Shown piece after piece: positions 36,903 through 45,617 of a stretch of 64,000 bases of DNA. Numbering within the stretch: position 1 is the stretch's first letter; every line of letters starts with the position of its first letter. This stretch comes from Akkermansia sp. (GTDB taxonomy: Bacteria > Verrucomicrobiota > Verrucomicrobiia > Verrucomicrobiales > Akkermansiaceae), in contig JAFSEZ010000006.1 in assembly GCA_017435505.1 (NCBI GenBank), forward strand, positions 1 through 64,000, given 5' to 3'. The notes under the pieces are model-generated. The model made no database searches. It was not told where the DNA came from and worked only from the letters and a program-made list of their open reading frames with translations. Made by a program: the position numbers and the translations under genes.

Positions 36903-38030
36903 ATGGAACCATACAGCATGAAGAATCCGTTCCCGGCTCCGGTGCTGGGAGTACGCCCTGTCACCAAACCCGGCAGCGCCAAAGAAACAATCCACGTGGA
37001 TTATTCCCTGGAGGGTTCCGGCCTCACCTACGTCACCGGTGATGCGCTGGGTGTCATCCCCTGCAACGACCCCGCTTTGGTAGATGCCCTCATCGCCGCT
37101 TTGGGATTGGATGCTGCGGCTCCTGTCAACGCCGCGGATGGTACCCCCACCACCCTGCGAGAGGCTCTTATCAGCAGCTATGATATCACCACCCTCAAGA
37201 AAGGCGTGCTTACCAAGTGGAATGCCGCAGCCGGTAGCGAAAAACTGGCCGCCATCTTGGCAGATAAGGATGCCCTCAAAGACTTTTGCTGGGGCCGCGA
37301 CCTGCTGGATTTGGCCACCGATCCGGAAATGAAGGCTAGCTTTGCCGATGCCGCCGCCTTTGTCGGTATCTTGGGCAAGGTGAACCCCCGCCTCTACTCC
37401 ATTGCCAGCAGCCTGGATGCTGTTCCCGGCCAAGTGTCTCTCTGTGTGGGTGCTGTGCGCTACACTTGCCGCGACCGCAAGCGTGGCGGTGTTTGCTCCA
37501 CTTTCATGGCAGATCGTCTCCAACCCGGCGACAAGGTGAAGGTCTTTGTTCATACGAACAAAAACTTCCGTCTGCCGGAGGATGGCAACACCCCCATCAT
37601 CATGGTAGGCCCCGGTACCGGCATCGCGCCTTTCCGCGCTTTCTGGCAGCAGCGCGTGGCCGACAACGCTGCCGGCCCCATGTGGCTCTTCTTCGGCAAT
37701 CCCTACAAAGCGACTGATGGTTGCTACGAAGATGAAATCGCTCCCTTGGTAGAGAGTGGCAAGCTCAAGCTTTCTGTGGCATGGAGCCGCGATCAAGAGT
37801 ACAAGATTTACGTGCAAAACCTCATGGAGCAGGCTGCGGATGAAATCTGGGATTGGCTTGAAAAAGGCGCTGCTGTCTACATGTGCGGCGATGCCAACCG
37901 CATGGCCAAGGATGTAGAAAAAGCTCTCCTCTCCATCATTGCCACCAAGGGTGGCCGCACAGAGGAAGAAGCTGCCGCTTACCTGGCCGATATGAAGGCC
38001 GCCAAGCGCTACCAGAAGGACGTGTATTAA
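36903..38030 (+). CDS. CysJ-like FAD/NADPH reductase domain protein without flavodoxin domain
   Basis: 375 residues (start 36903, alternatively ATG 36918). It has the FAD-binding and NAD(P)-binding modules of sulfite reductase flavoprotein and cytochrome P450 reductase: RLYSIASS for FAD, GGVCSTFMADRL, VGPGTGIAPFRAFWQQR for the pyrophosphate, and YMCGDANRMAKDVEKAL near the end. The N-terminal flavodoxin module of CysJ is absent and no cysI or flavodoxin gene is adjacent, so the electron acceptor is unknown. It could pair with a separate flavodoxin or assimilatory sulfite reductase encoded elsewhere. A TTGACA lies at 36839-36844. Confidence 0.85.
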   Translation: MEPYSMKNPFPAPVLGVRPVTKPGSAKETIHVDYSLEGSGLTYVTGDALGVIPCNDPALVDALIAALGLDAAAPVNAADGTPTTLREALISSYDITTLKKGVLTKWNAAAGSEKLAAILADKDALKDFCWGRDLLDLATDPEMKASFADAAAFVGILGKVNPRLYSIASSLDAVPGQVSLCVGAVRYTCRDRKRGGVCSTFMADRLQPGDKVKVFVHTNKNFRLPEDGNTPIIMVGPGTGIAPFRAFWQQRVADNAAGPMWLFFGNPYKATDGCYEDEIAPLVESGKLKLSVAWSRDQEYKIYVQNLMEQAADEIWDWLEKGAAVYMCGDANRMAKDVEKALLSIIATKGGRTEEEAAAYLADMKAAKRYQKDVY

Positions 38031-38084
38031 TCCCGCCTTTCTCATTATTTTTCCCAAGCCCTCGCATGGTTCGCCGTGCGGGGG

Positions 38085-38455
38085 CTTAGAGTTGTACGAC
38101 CGACGCGATATGCGCACTGCGGTGAAAGTCCGCGCGGAGCCGCGATGATGCGGAATCCCAGACCTGAAGAACAAAGCAGCCGACGGCTGTAAGGCTGATT
38201 AGCCAAACACAGAGTGTTTGCCCTGCAAGGGTGAGTGCCCGTGGGGAAGGGTACGAAGCAACTGCGGGGAGGTAACAAACCGAGGAAGAGGAAGTTCGAG
38301 GGGAAATCCCGACTGTACGAACAGAAACTCGATTAGTTAATACCTATGCTCGGCGGGTGCGGCAAGGAGGGGGGGGATGCGCTCGCGTTCATCGTGAAGA
38401 TCGTCCCTGCGGTGGCGGAACGGGGGGAGGAAACGAAGACAAGGCGCAGCTGCAA
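38085..38455 (+). ncRNA. Structured noncoding RNA, probable 5' fragment of a group II intron
   Basis: The 430-base gap after the CysJ-like gene has no ORF but many helices: GCGG-TGAAAGT-CCGC near 38120, CAGCC/GGCTG near 38180, GGCT/AGCC, AAACAC-AGA-GTGTTT near 38206-38220, CCCT/AGGG, and GTTCG...CGAAC enclosing GGG-GAAA-TCCC near 38295-38325. GNRA-type loops read correctly on the plus strand. Phrases such as GATATGCGCACTGCGGTGAAAGTCC and CTGTACGAACAGAAACTCG resemble domain I of bacterial group II introns as I remember them, and no maturase or domain V follows, so it would be a truncated copy. Another uncharacterised structured RNA is the alternative. Confidence 0.5.
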
Positions 38456-38458
38456 CTC

Positions 38459-38935
38459 TTAATTATCCCATGCGTAGAAAAGCATGGTAGCTGCGGCGTT
38501 GAGCTCATCGTTCATCAGGCCTTTGTTGCACAGTTTTTGCAGCACTTTATCGGCATCGGCAGAGATTTTAAGCAGTTGTTTGCCGGCTTTGGTATTTACC
38601 TCCTCCCCGGAGAGAGAAGATGGCATGGGATCTGCAAAGGTCAGATCCTCATCGACAAACCAGCCAACTTTACCGGGGGTGCCTTCGACTCCCCAGATTT
38701 CCCGGAATTTCTCAATGAGCGCGGCGGCTGATGCTTCGTCTTTTACCTTTTTGAGCAAGGCAAGCCCTTTTTTGCGGCGAGTCAGCTCACGTTTAATCCA
38801 ACCTTTGTCTTGCTTGTCGGAGGCAACTTTTTGGCTTGCTTGCTGTGGGGCGTCATCTTGCCCCGCTGCGGGAGCGGTTGTGCCGACCATGAGAGTAACA
38901 AAAAGAGTGAAAAGGAAGAGAAAGCGTGCGTGCAT
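38459..38935 (-). CDS. Exported protein of unknown function
   Basis: 158 residues with signal peptide MHARFLFLFTLFVTLMVGTTAPAAGQ. The mature part is charged and helical (GWIKRELTRRKKGLALLKKVKDEASAAALIEKFREIWG) with a short beta region (GKVGWFVDEDLTF). No family recognised. Its stop codon borders the structured RNA at 38455, converging on it. Confidence 0.65.
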   Translation of the reverse strand: MHARFLFLFTLFVTLMVGTTAPAAGQDDAPQQASQKVASDKQDKGWIKRELTRRKKGLALLKKVKDEASAAALIEKFREIWGVEGTPGKVGWFVDEDLTFADPMPSSLSGEEVNTKAGKQLLKISADADKVLQKLCNKGLMNDELNAAATMLFYAWDN

Positions 38936-38999
38936 GGCAGAAGCTTAGCAAAATTATGAAAAAAAACAAGCCCAATCCTCTGGTGAAGAAGGGTAAAAC

Positions 39000-39029
39000 T
39001 TGACAAATACGCGCCAAATGGCGTATAAA
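39000..39029 (+). promoter_or_regulatory. fmt promoter (leaderless geometry)
   Basis: TTGACA (39000-39005), 18 bases, TATAAA (39024-39029), then only 5 bases to the fmt ATG at 39035. The predicted transcription start falls on the start codon. Confidence 0.72.
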
Positions 39030-39034
39030 GCGGC

Positions 39035-40021
39035 ATGCGAGTGGTCATGATGGCAACCGGGGATATTGCGATTCCCTCCTTTCACGCATTGCGAGAGAGC
39101 GGCAATCTGGTGGCGTTGATAACGCAGCCGGATCGGCCTGTTGGGCGGCATCAGGTGTTGACTCCGCCCCGCATCAAGACCTGTGCGGAAGAAGCGGGGA
39201 TACCCGTATACCAGCCAGAGCGTATGCGGGATGCCGCCGCTGTGCAGCAATTGCGCAATTTTGCCCCGGATGTGGTGGTAGTGATGGCGTATGGGCAGAT
39301 TTTATCGGAAGAGGTGATACAAGTGCCCACGCAGGCATGTATCAACGCTCATGCTTCTTTGCTGCCCCGCCACCGCGGCGCGGCATGCATCCAAGCGGCC
39401 ATTGAAGCCGGGGATGATGAGACGGGTATCACCATCATGCATGTGGTACGCAAGCTGGATGCCGGGGATGTCATCTGCCAGAGCCGCATGCCCCTCAAGG
39501 GGACGGAAACCGCAGAAAGCCTGCACGATGACTTGGCGCAGATGGCACCGGCCGCACTCATGCAAGCTATTGCTGCGTTGTCTGCCGGTTGCGCGGAGCG
39601 CTACGAGCAGGACGAAAGTCTCATGACCTATGCGCCTAAGCTCTTGCGGGCAGATGGTTTGATTGATTGGAGTCAACCGGCCTTTCAAGTGGCACGCAAG
39701 ATTCGGGCATACCACTCATGGCCGGGTACGTTCACTTTGTATCCCTCTGTCAAATCCGGCGGGGATAAACCGCTGAAAATTTTCCCGCCTGTGGATATGT
39801 TCTCCCACTACAAGAAACCGGTGGATGCTGTGCCGGGGATGGTGCTGGAGGCCGGCCCGGATGGCATGATTGTATCTTGCGGGGGACGCCGGGGCGGGGT
39901 GGTGCGTATTCACACGATGCAGCCGCCGGGTGCGCGTAAGATGAATGCGGAAAGTTTCTTTGCCGGCCACAAAATTATGCCGGGCACGATTCTGGGGTTG
40001 TCAGCTTCGGCAGAGGGATGA
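39035..40021 (+). CDS. fmt: Methionyl-tRNA formyltransferase
   Basis: 328 residues. Formylates initiator Met-tRNA using 10-formyltetrahydrofolate. Seen: MRVVMMATGDIAIPSFHAL, the catalytic region INAHASLLPRHRGAACIQAAIEAGDDETGITIMHVVRKLDAGDV with Asn, His and Asp in place (RHRGAA instead of the common RWRGAA), and a C-terminal anticodon-side domain (RKIRAYHSWPGTFTLY). No ribosome-binding site precedes the start, in keeping with the promoter position. The gene is separate from def. Confidence 0.95.
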   Translation: MRVVMMATGDIAIPSFHALRESGNLVALITQPDRPVGRHQVLTPPRIKTCAEEAGIPVYQPERMRDAAAVQQLRNFAPDVVVVMAYGQILSEEVIQVPTQACINAHASLLPRHRGAACIQAAIEAGDDETGITIMHVVRKLDAGDVICQSRMPLKGTETAESLHDDLAQMAPAALMQAIAALSAGCAERYEQDESLMTYAPKLLRADGLIDWSQPAFQVARKIRAYHSWPGTFTLYPSVKSGGDKPLKIFPPVDMFSHYKKPVDAVPGMVLEAGPDGMIVSCGGRRGGVVRIHTMQPPGARKMNAESFFAGHKIMPGTILGLSASAEG

Positions 40022-40067
40022 ATCCACCCCTGTGCAGCACACTTTGGCAGGTCGAGGGGGGCCGTTG

Positions 40068-40150
40068 CTTTGCATCCGACGCAAGTTGACCGGCACCAAT
40101 AAATGATAAGTTTGAAATCACGCGAATCTGTCATCATCCTCATGCGTTTG
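40068..40150 (+). repeat. Dispersed repeat R2, partial copy after fmt
   Basis: Second half of R2 with more divergence: ATCCGACGCAAGTTGACC, CAATAAATGATAAGTTTGAAATCACGC and TCATCCTCATGCGTTTG. The GC hairpin half is replaced by unrelated sequence. It ends 23 bases before the -35 box of the next gene. Confidence 0.75.
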
Positions 40151-40173
40151 TCCTGACGGAATGGGTGTTCTTC

Positions 40174-40202
40174 TTGACCCGCAGGGGGAGTTTCGCTATA
40201 CT
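40174..40202 (+). promoter_or_regulatory. Promoter of carbonic anhydrase-like gene (leaderless geometry)
   Basis: TTGACC (40174-40179), 17 bases, TATACT (40197-40202), 6 bases to the ATG at 40209. Confidence 0.68.
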
Positions 40203-40208
40203 GCGGGC

Positions 40209-40733
40209 ATGGCCATAGAGAGTTTTGATGGGGTATGCCCGCAGGTGGAAGGTGCAGCATTTATCGCGGCGAGTGCGGATATCATCGGGCAGGTGCAGGT
40301 GGCAGAGGACGCCTCCGTGTGGTACAATACAACGATTCGCGGAGATGTGGCTGCTATCAGCATCGGGCGGGGAAGCAATGTGCAGGATAATTGCTGCCTG
40401 CATGTGGATTATGAGTTGGGTTGCCATTTGGGGGAATATGTGACTGTAGGCCACAGCGTGACGCTGCATGCTTGCACGGTGGAGGATCGCTGCCTCATCG
40501 GCATGGGGGCGATTGTGCTGGATGGTGCGGTGGTGGGGCAGGGCTCTGTTGTGGGGGCTCATGCGCTGGTGACCAAGAATACTGTCATCCCGCCGCACAG
40601 CTTGGTACTGGGGTCTCCCGCCAAGGTGGTGAAGCAACTGCCACCCGACACCGCAGAGTCCAATTACCGCCATGCTTTGGGCTATGTGGAGCTTGCCCGC
40701 CGCTTTGCCGCTCGTTCAAGTTTACAGCCATGA
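40209..40733 (+). CDS. Gamma-class carbonic anhydrase-like hexapeptide-repeat protein
   Basis: 174 residues of left-handed beta-helix repeats (VWYNTTIRGDVAAISIGRGSNVQDNCCLHVD, VTVGHSVTLHACTVEDRCLIGMGAIVLDGAVVG). The metal-binding His positions of gamma carbonic anhydrases are visible (CLHVD, GHSVTLHAC). The YrdA/PaaY subgroup often lacks strong carbonic anhydrase activity, so the reaction is uncertain. Start at 40209 is fixed by the promoter and homology; the frame is open to 40161. A 67-base gap separates it from gcvT. Confidence 0.88.
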   Translation: MAIESFDGVCPQVEGAAFIAASADIIGQVQVAEDASVWYNTTIRGDVAAISIGRGSNVQDNCCLHVDYELGCHLGEYVTVGHSVTLHACTVEDRCLIGMGAIVLDGAVVGQGSVVGAHALVTKNTVIPPHSLVLGSPAKVVKQLPPDTAESNYRHALGYVELARRFAARSSLQP

Positions 40734-40764
40734 GCATACGCACAAAAATACTTTTTGTCTAAGC

Positions 40765-40792
40765 TTGACATTCAGCCGAGTGTGCGTATAAT
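40765..40792 (+). promoter_or_regulatory. gcv operon promoter (leaderless geometry)
   Basis: Near-perfect TTGACA (40765-40770), 16 bases, TATAAT (40787-40792), 8 bases to the gcvT ATG. There is no room for a glycine riboswitch. Confidence 0.75.
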
Positions 40793-40800
40793 GCGCCCGC

Positions 40801-41883
40801 ATGAATTCCGAATCAATCAAGAGCACGCCGCTGTGCGATAAGCACGTGGCGCTCGGCGCCAAGATGGTACCCTTTGCCGGGTGGAACATGCCTGTGCAGT
40901 ACACGGGCATTATTGATGAACACAACACCGTGCGCACGGCTTGCGGTGTGTTTGATATCTCCCACATGGGGCAGTTTCTTGTCAATGGAACCGGGGCTAC
41001 GGAGTGGCTCAACAAGATGTTCACCAACAATCTCAACAAGCTGGTGGACGGTATGGGGCAGTACTCTATCATGCTCAATGAAAAAGGTGGCGTGATTGAT
41101 GACCTTATCATCTACCGTTTGGCAGAGGATGACTACTTTGTGGTGGTGAATGCCTCCATGATTGATGAAGACTATGCTTGGCTCACCGCGCACAAGCCGG
41201 AGGGCATCAACCTGGTGAACAAGAGCGATGCCTACGTGGGCTTGGCCATTCAGGGCCCCACCTGCGAGGAAGTGTTTGCTGCCATGTGCCCCGGAGTGGA
41301 GCTTCCCGTGCGCAACGGCATCCTGATGTTCTCTGCCGAAGGGGATGACCTGGTGGTTTGCCGCACCGGCTACACGGGTGAAAATGGGTTTGAGTTCTTC
41401 TGCCCCGCCGAGCAGGGTGTGAAGTGGATGGAGAAGGCTATTGCTTGCGGTGCCAAGCCCTGCGGCCTGGGCGCTCGTGACAGTCTGCGTCTGGAGATGT
41501 GCTACTCCCTCAACGGCTCCGACCTTTCCCCCGAAAAGACCCCCTTGGAAGCAGGCCTTTCTTGGTGCTGCGATTTGACGAAAGACTTTATCGGCGTAGA
41601 CGTTCTGCGCGAGCAGAAGGCCAATGGCCGCCCCACCGCTCTTGTGGCTATTGAATACAAGGGCAAGGGTGCGCCCCCCCGCCACGGCTACGAAGTACAG
41701 CTGCCGGACGGCACGCCCTTGGGCGAGCTTTGCAGCGGCGTTCTCTCCCCCTCTCTCGGCAAGGGTATCGCCATGGCCTATGTGCCGGCCTCCCTTGGTA
41801 AGATTGGTACGGATGTGAACGTAATTGTCCGCGGCAAGGCCGTGCCTGCCACCATCATCAAGAAACCCTTCCTCAAGAAGTAA
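40801..41883 (+). CDS. gcvT: Glycine cleavage system T protein (aminomethyltransferase)
   Basis: 360 residues. Transfers the methylene group from the aminomethyl-lipoyl H protein to tetrahydrofolate, releasing ammonia. Seen: LGAKMVPFAGWNMPVQY, FDISHMGQF, DDLIIYRLAEDDYFVVVNASMIDED, GYTGENGFEFF and LGARDSLRLEMCYSLNG. First gene of gcvT-gcvH-gcvP. The predicted transcript starts at or next to the ATG. Confidence 0.96.
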   Translation: MNSESIKSTPLCDKHVALGAKMVPFAGWNMPVQYTGIIDEHNTVRTACGVFDISHMGQFLVNGTGATEWLNKMFTNNLNKLVDGMGQYSIMLNEKGGVIDDLIIYRLAEDDYFVVVNASMIDEDYAWLTAHKPEGINLVNKSDAYVGLAIQGPTCEEVFAAMCPGVELPVRNGILMFSAEGDDLVVCRTGYTGENGFEFFCPAEQGVKWMEKAIACGAKPCGLGARDSLRLEMCYSLNGSDLSPEKTPLEAGLSWCCDLTKDFIGVDVLREQKANGRPTALVAIEYKGKGAPPRHGYEVQLPDGTPLGELCSGVLSPSLGKGIAMAYVPASLGKIGTDVNVIVRGKAVPATIIKKPFLKK

Positions 41884-41904
41884 CCTCCTAAAAAACACAT
41901 TACA

Positions 41905-42288
41905 ATGAGCACAATCCCTGCTGATTACAAGTATTCCTCCGAGCATGAATGGGTAAGCCCCGCCGTTGATGGCGTGGTGACGCTCGGTATCTCCGACTTT
42001 GCCCAGTCCGAATTGGGTGATGTTGTATACGTAGACCTCCCCGAGGTTGGTAACACCTATGCCGCCGGCGACAGTATTGCCGCTGTGGAATCCGTGAAGG
42101 CTGCTTCTGAGGTGTACACCCCCGTTTCCGGTGAAATCGTGGAAGTGAACGAAGCTCTGGACGGTGAGCCCGGTATCGTGAACTCCGATGCTTGCGGCGA
42201 GGGCTGGATCTGCAAGATCAAGCTCAGCGAACCCGGCGAGCTCGACGGCCTCATGGATGCCGCTGCTTACGAGGAATTCTGCAAATAA
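41905..42288 (+). CDS. gcvH: Glycine cleavage system H protein
   Basis: 127 residues. Lipoyl carrier that shuttles the aminomethyl group between P and T proteins. Lipoylation motif AAVESVKAASEVYTP with Lys65, preceded by HEWV and GISDFAQSELGDVVYVDLPEVG. Starts 21 bases after gcvT. Confidence 0.97.
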   Translation: MSTIPADYKYSSEHEWVSPAVDGVVTLGISDFAQSELGDVVYVDLPEVGNTYAAGDSIAAVESVKAASEVYTPVSGEIVEVNEALDGEPGIVNSDACGEGWICKIKLSEPGELDGLMDAAAYEEFCK

Positions 42289-42361
42289 ACATAGACCCCT
42301 TGGGCGAGGTGTGGAGCCGTATCAGCTTCACACCTCGTCATCTTTTCCCCTTTCATATCAT

Positions 42362-45202
42362 ATGATTACAACGCAAACTTCATTTGTGCCGCGCCACATT
42401 GGCCCTACTGATGCCGAGGTGGAAGCCATGCTGCAAGAGATAGGCTTTGAATCTCTGGATGCCATGACGGATGCTATTGTGCCGGCAGATATTCGCCTGA
42501 AGGCGCCGCTTGATCTTCCCGCCCCCATGGCCGAGCAAGAGGCCTTGGCTGCATTGCAGCAGGTGCTGGCTGCCAACAAGCCTGCCCACAGCGTCATTGG
42601 GCAGGGCTACTATGGCACCTACATGCCGGCTGTGATTCAGCGCAATGTGTATGAGAACCCCAGCTGGTACACAGCCTACACCCCCTACCAGCCGGAGATT
42701 GCCCAGGGGCGTTTGGAGATGCTCATGAACTTCCAGACGATGATTTCCTCCCTCACCGGGTTGCCTGTGGCCAATGCTTCCATGCTGGACGAAGGTACCG
42801 CCGCTGCAGAGGCCGTGAATCTGTGCATCAGCTCCAAATCCCGCAGCAACACCTTCTTCGTGGCAGATACCTGCTTCCCGCAGACGATTGATGTCATCAA
42901 AACTCGTTGCGAGACCACGGGCGTGAACCTGATTGTGGGAGATTGGAAGAGCCTTGACCCCGCTGCCGTGCAGGGCTTGGCCGGCGTGCTCGTGCAGTAC
43001 CCCGACAACGTGGGTGCAGTAGAGGATTACGCTGCCTTTTTCGAGAAGTGCCACGCCGCCAAGGTGCTGTGCTGCGTAGCAGCCGACCTGCTGGCGCTGA
43101 CGGTGCTGCGTGAGCCCGGCACCTTTGGTGCGGACGTGTGCGTGGGTACCACGCAGCGTTTCGGTATCCCCATGGGCTATGGTGGCCCTGCTGCAGCCTA
43201 CATGGCTTGCACAGATGCTCTCAAGCGCAAGCTGCCCGGCCGCTTCATCGGCCTTTCTGTGGATAAGGCCGGCAAGCCCGCATACCGCTTGGCTTTGCAG
43301 ACCCGCGAGCAGCACATTCGCCGCGAAAAAGCAACCTCCAACATTTGCACTGCCCAGGTGCTCACCGCGCTCTTGGCTACTTTCTATGCCATGTATCAGG
43401 GTCCGCAGGGGCTGAAGGATACCGCCACCACCATTCACCGCTTGGCCGCCGGCTTTGCCGCTGCCGTGCAGAGTGCCGGTTACACCACGGTGGCTGCCAA
43501 CTACTTTGATACGGTGGCCGTGCAGGCTCCCGGTAAGGCTGCTGATTTGGTGGCCGCAGCCCTGAGTGCCGGTTACAACATTCGCCGCGTGGCCGAGGAT
43601 GTGGTATCCGTCTCCTTCGATGAAACCACCACAGATGCTGATGTGGCTGCGTTGGCCGCTGCGTTTGGTGCCGCTACGGCAGAGGTGCCGGCTGCTCCCG
43701 TGTGGGATGCCGCCTTCACCCGTACGAGCAGCTTCTGCGAGCAGACTTGCTTCAACGCTTTCCACTCCGAAACAGAGATGATGCGCTACATTCACTCTCT
43801 GGAATGCAAGGACTTGGCTCTCAACGAGGCCATGATTCCGCTGGGATCCTGCACCATGAAGGCCAACTGCGCCGCCATCATGATGCCCATCACCTGGCAA
43901 GCTGTCACGGAGTTGCATCCCTTTGCTCCCTTGGATCAGTGCCAAGGTATGCGCACGATGCTCAAGCAGCTGGAAAATTGGTTGGCCGTGGTGACGGGCT
44001 TCGATGCCTGCTCCCTGCAACCCAACTCCGGTGCTGCCGGTGAGTACGCCGGTCTGCTGACGATTCACCGCTACCAAGTAGCCCAAGGCGAGGGACACCG
44101 CAATGTGTGCCTTATCCCCACCTCTGCACATGGTACCAACCCCGCTTCCTCCGCGATGGCCGGCTTCAAGGTGGTGCCCGTGAAGTGCGATGAGGCCGGT
44201 AACATCGACCCCGCCGACCTCAAGGCACAGGCCGAGGCGCACCGAGATAACCTCGCAGCCCTCATGGTTACTTACCCCTCCACCCACGGTGTGTACGAGC
44301 CCACGATTGCCGAGCTCTGCCGCATTGTGCATGAGAATGGTGGCCAGGTGTACATGGATGGTGCCAACATGAACGCCCAGTGCGGTCTTACCAATCCCGG
44401 CACCATCGGGGCCGATGTGTGCCACCTCAACCTGCACAAGACCTTTGCCATGCCCCACGGCGGCGGTGGTCCCGGTGTGGGTCCCATTTGCTGCGCCAAG
44501 CACCTCACCCCCTACCTGCCGGGACATGTGGTGGAAGGCGATGGCCGCACCCAAGGGGCTGTATCCTCTGCCGAATACGGTTCTGCCGCGCTCAACCCCA
44601 TCACCTGGATGTACCTTGCCATGATGGGCCACGAGGGCCTGAAGCGCGCCTCCCAAATGGCTATCCTGAACGCCAACTATGTGGCTCGCCGCTTGGCTGC
44701 CTACTTCCCCACGCTCTACGCCGGTGCCAACGGCTTGGTGGCTCACGAGTGTATCTTGGATACCACCATCATGCTCGGCAAGAGCCACCTCTCTGTGGAT
44801 GATATGGCCAAGCGTCTCATGGACTACGGCTTCCACGCCCCGACCATGAGCTTCCCCGTGCACGATACACTCATGGTGGAACCCACCGAATCTGAAAGCA
44901 AGTACGAGCTCGACCGCTTCATCGATGCCATGATTGGTATTCACGCTGAAATGAGTGCCGTGGCCGAGGGGACCGTGCCTGCGGATGACAACGTGATGGT
45001 GAATGCCCCGCACACCGCCCAAGCGGTGACGGCTGATGAGTGGAACCACGCCTACAGCCGCAGCGCCGCGGCCTACCCCGTGCCGGGGCTGCGCCTGCAC
45101 AAGTTCTGGCCCAGCTGCTCCCGCGTGGACAACACTTACGGCGACCGCAACTTCTGCTGCACCTGCGATACTCTCGCCGCTGCACAGGATGCCAACGCCT
45201 AA
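42362..45202 (+). CDS. gcvP: Glycine dehydrogenase (decarboxylating), P protein
   Basis: 946 residues, the single-chain form that fuses the alpha and beta parts found as separate GcvPA/GcvPB in many bacteria. PLP enzyme that decarboxylates glycine. The PLP lysine lies in HLNLHKTFAMPHGGGGPGVGP in the C-terminal half; the N-terminus FVPRHIGPTDAEVEAML and MIPLGSCTMKAN are typical. Start at 42362 (MITTQTSFVPRHIG) is chosen by homology; the frame is open back into gcvH. 73 bases after gcvH, with no terminator seen between them. Confidence 0.96.
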   Translation: MITTQTSFVPRHIGPTDAEVEAMLQEIGFESLDAMTDAIVPADIRLKAPLDLPAPMAEQEALAALQQVLAANKPAHSVIGQGYYGTYMPAVIQRNVYENPSWYTAYTPYQPEIAQGRLEMLMNFQTMISSLTGLPVANASMLDEGTAAAEAVNLCISSKSRSNTFFVADTCFPQTIDVIKTRCETTGVNLIVGDWKSLDPAAVQGLAGVLVQYPDNVGAVEDYAAFFEKCHAAKVLCCVAADLLALTVLREPGTFGADVCVGTTQRFGIPMGYGGPAAAYMACTDALKRKLPGRFIGLSVDKAGKPAYRLALQTREQHIRREKATSNICTAQVLTALLATFYAMYQGPQGLKDTATTIHRLAAGFAAAVQSAGYTTVAANYFDTVAVQAPGKAADLVAAALSAGYNIRRVAEDVVSVSFDETTTDADVAALAAAFGAATAEVPAAPVWDAAFTRTSSFCEQTCFNAFHSETEMMRYIHSLECKDLALNEAMIPLGSCTMKANCAAIMMPITWQAVTELHPFAPLDQCQGMRTMLKQLENWLAVVTGFDACSLQPNSGAAGEYAGLLTIHRYQVAQGEGHRNVCLIPTSAHGTNPASSAMAGFKVVPVKCDEAGNIDPADLKAQAEAHRDNLAALMVTYPSTHGVYEPTIAELCRIVHENGGQVYMDGANMNAQCGLTNPGTIGADVCHLNLHKTFAMPHGGGGPGVGPICCAKHLTPYLPGHVVEGDGRTQGAVSSAEYGSAALNPITWMYLAMMGHEGLKRASQMAILNANYVARRLAAYFPTLYAGANGLVAHECILDTTIMLGKSHLSVDDMAKRLMDYGFHAPTMSFPVHDTLMVEPTESESKYELDRFIDAMIGIHAEMSAVAEGTVPADDNVMVNAPHTAQAVTADEWNHAYSRSAAAYPVPGLRLHKFWPSCSRVDNTYGDRNFCCTCDTLAAAQDANA

Positions 45203-45225
45203 ACCGGCCGCTCGCTCCTCTCTCG

Positions 45226-45266
45226 CCTCCTTCCTTGCCTCACCGCAGGGGAGGAGGTGTTTTTTA
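45226..45266 (+). terminator. gcv operon terminator
   Basis: CCTCCT near 45226-45231 pairs with AGGAGG near 45251-45256, with some further C/G pairs inside, followed directly by GTG and a run of T residues at 45260-45265. The stem is imperfect. Confidence 0.55.
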
Positions 45267-45341
45267 TACGTTAATCAAACAAATTGAAACAGAGCTTGTT
45301 AGCGTTTATGATGCGGGTCGGGATAAACCCGATTAAGAAAT

Positions 45342-45575
45342 ATGAAGATAAGTATCTGTAGTTTCATTGGGGGCATGCTACTGGCGTGCCTGGCACACAA
45401 GATGTCACATTGCCGCCACATGCGGGCTTTGTTGGAAAAAGGTAAGAGCTATGGCCATGCGGTGGAAGACGCGGTGAAGGATTCTTTCCACAGAATGAAA
45501 GAGGAAGCCGCCAAGCGCTGCTGCGAGCATGGTGCATGCGCAACACACCCCGGTGCGGAGGAGCCCCACGCCTAA
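45342..45575 (+). CDS. Small protein of unknown function
   Basis: 77 residues, MKISICSFIGGMLLACLAHKMSHCRHMRALLEKGK at the start (short hydrophobic segment, then charged), ending in a Cys/His-containing stretch CCEHGACATHPGAEEPHA. It could be a small membrane-associated protein. It lies alone between gcvP and the convergent sulfatase. No family recognised. Confidence 0.5.
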   Translation: MKISICSFIGGMLLACLAHKMSHCRHMRALLEKGKSYGHAVEDAVKDSFHRMKEEAAKRCCEHGACATHPGAEEPHA

Positions 45576-45617
45576 GCGTAGGGTATCAGGCGTGCATGCC
45601 GGGGTGGCATGCGCGCC

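Noticed and set aside
38295..38330. tRNA or tmRNA-like motif (GTTCGAGGGG...)
   Set aside because: No cloverleaf can be drawn around it and the CCA end is missing; it belongs to the larger structured RNA.
42380..45100. Long open frame (about 900 codons) on the minus strand inside gcvP
   Set aside because: Antisense shadow of gcvP; His/Gly-rich composition without domain similarity.
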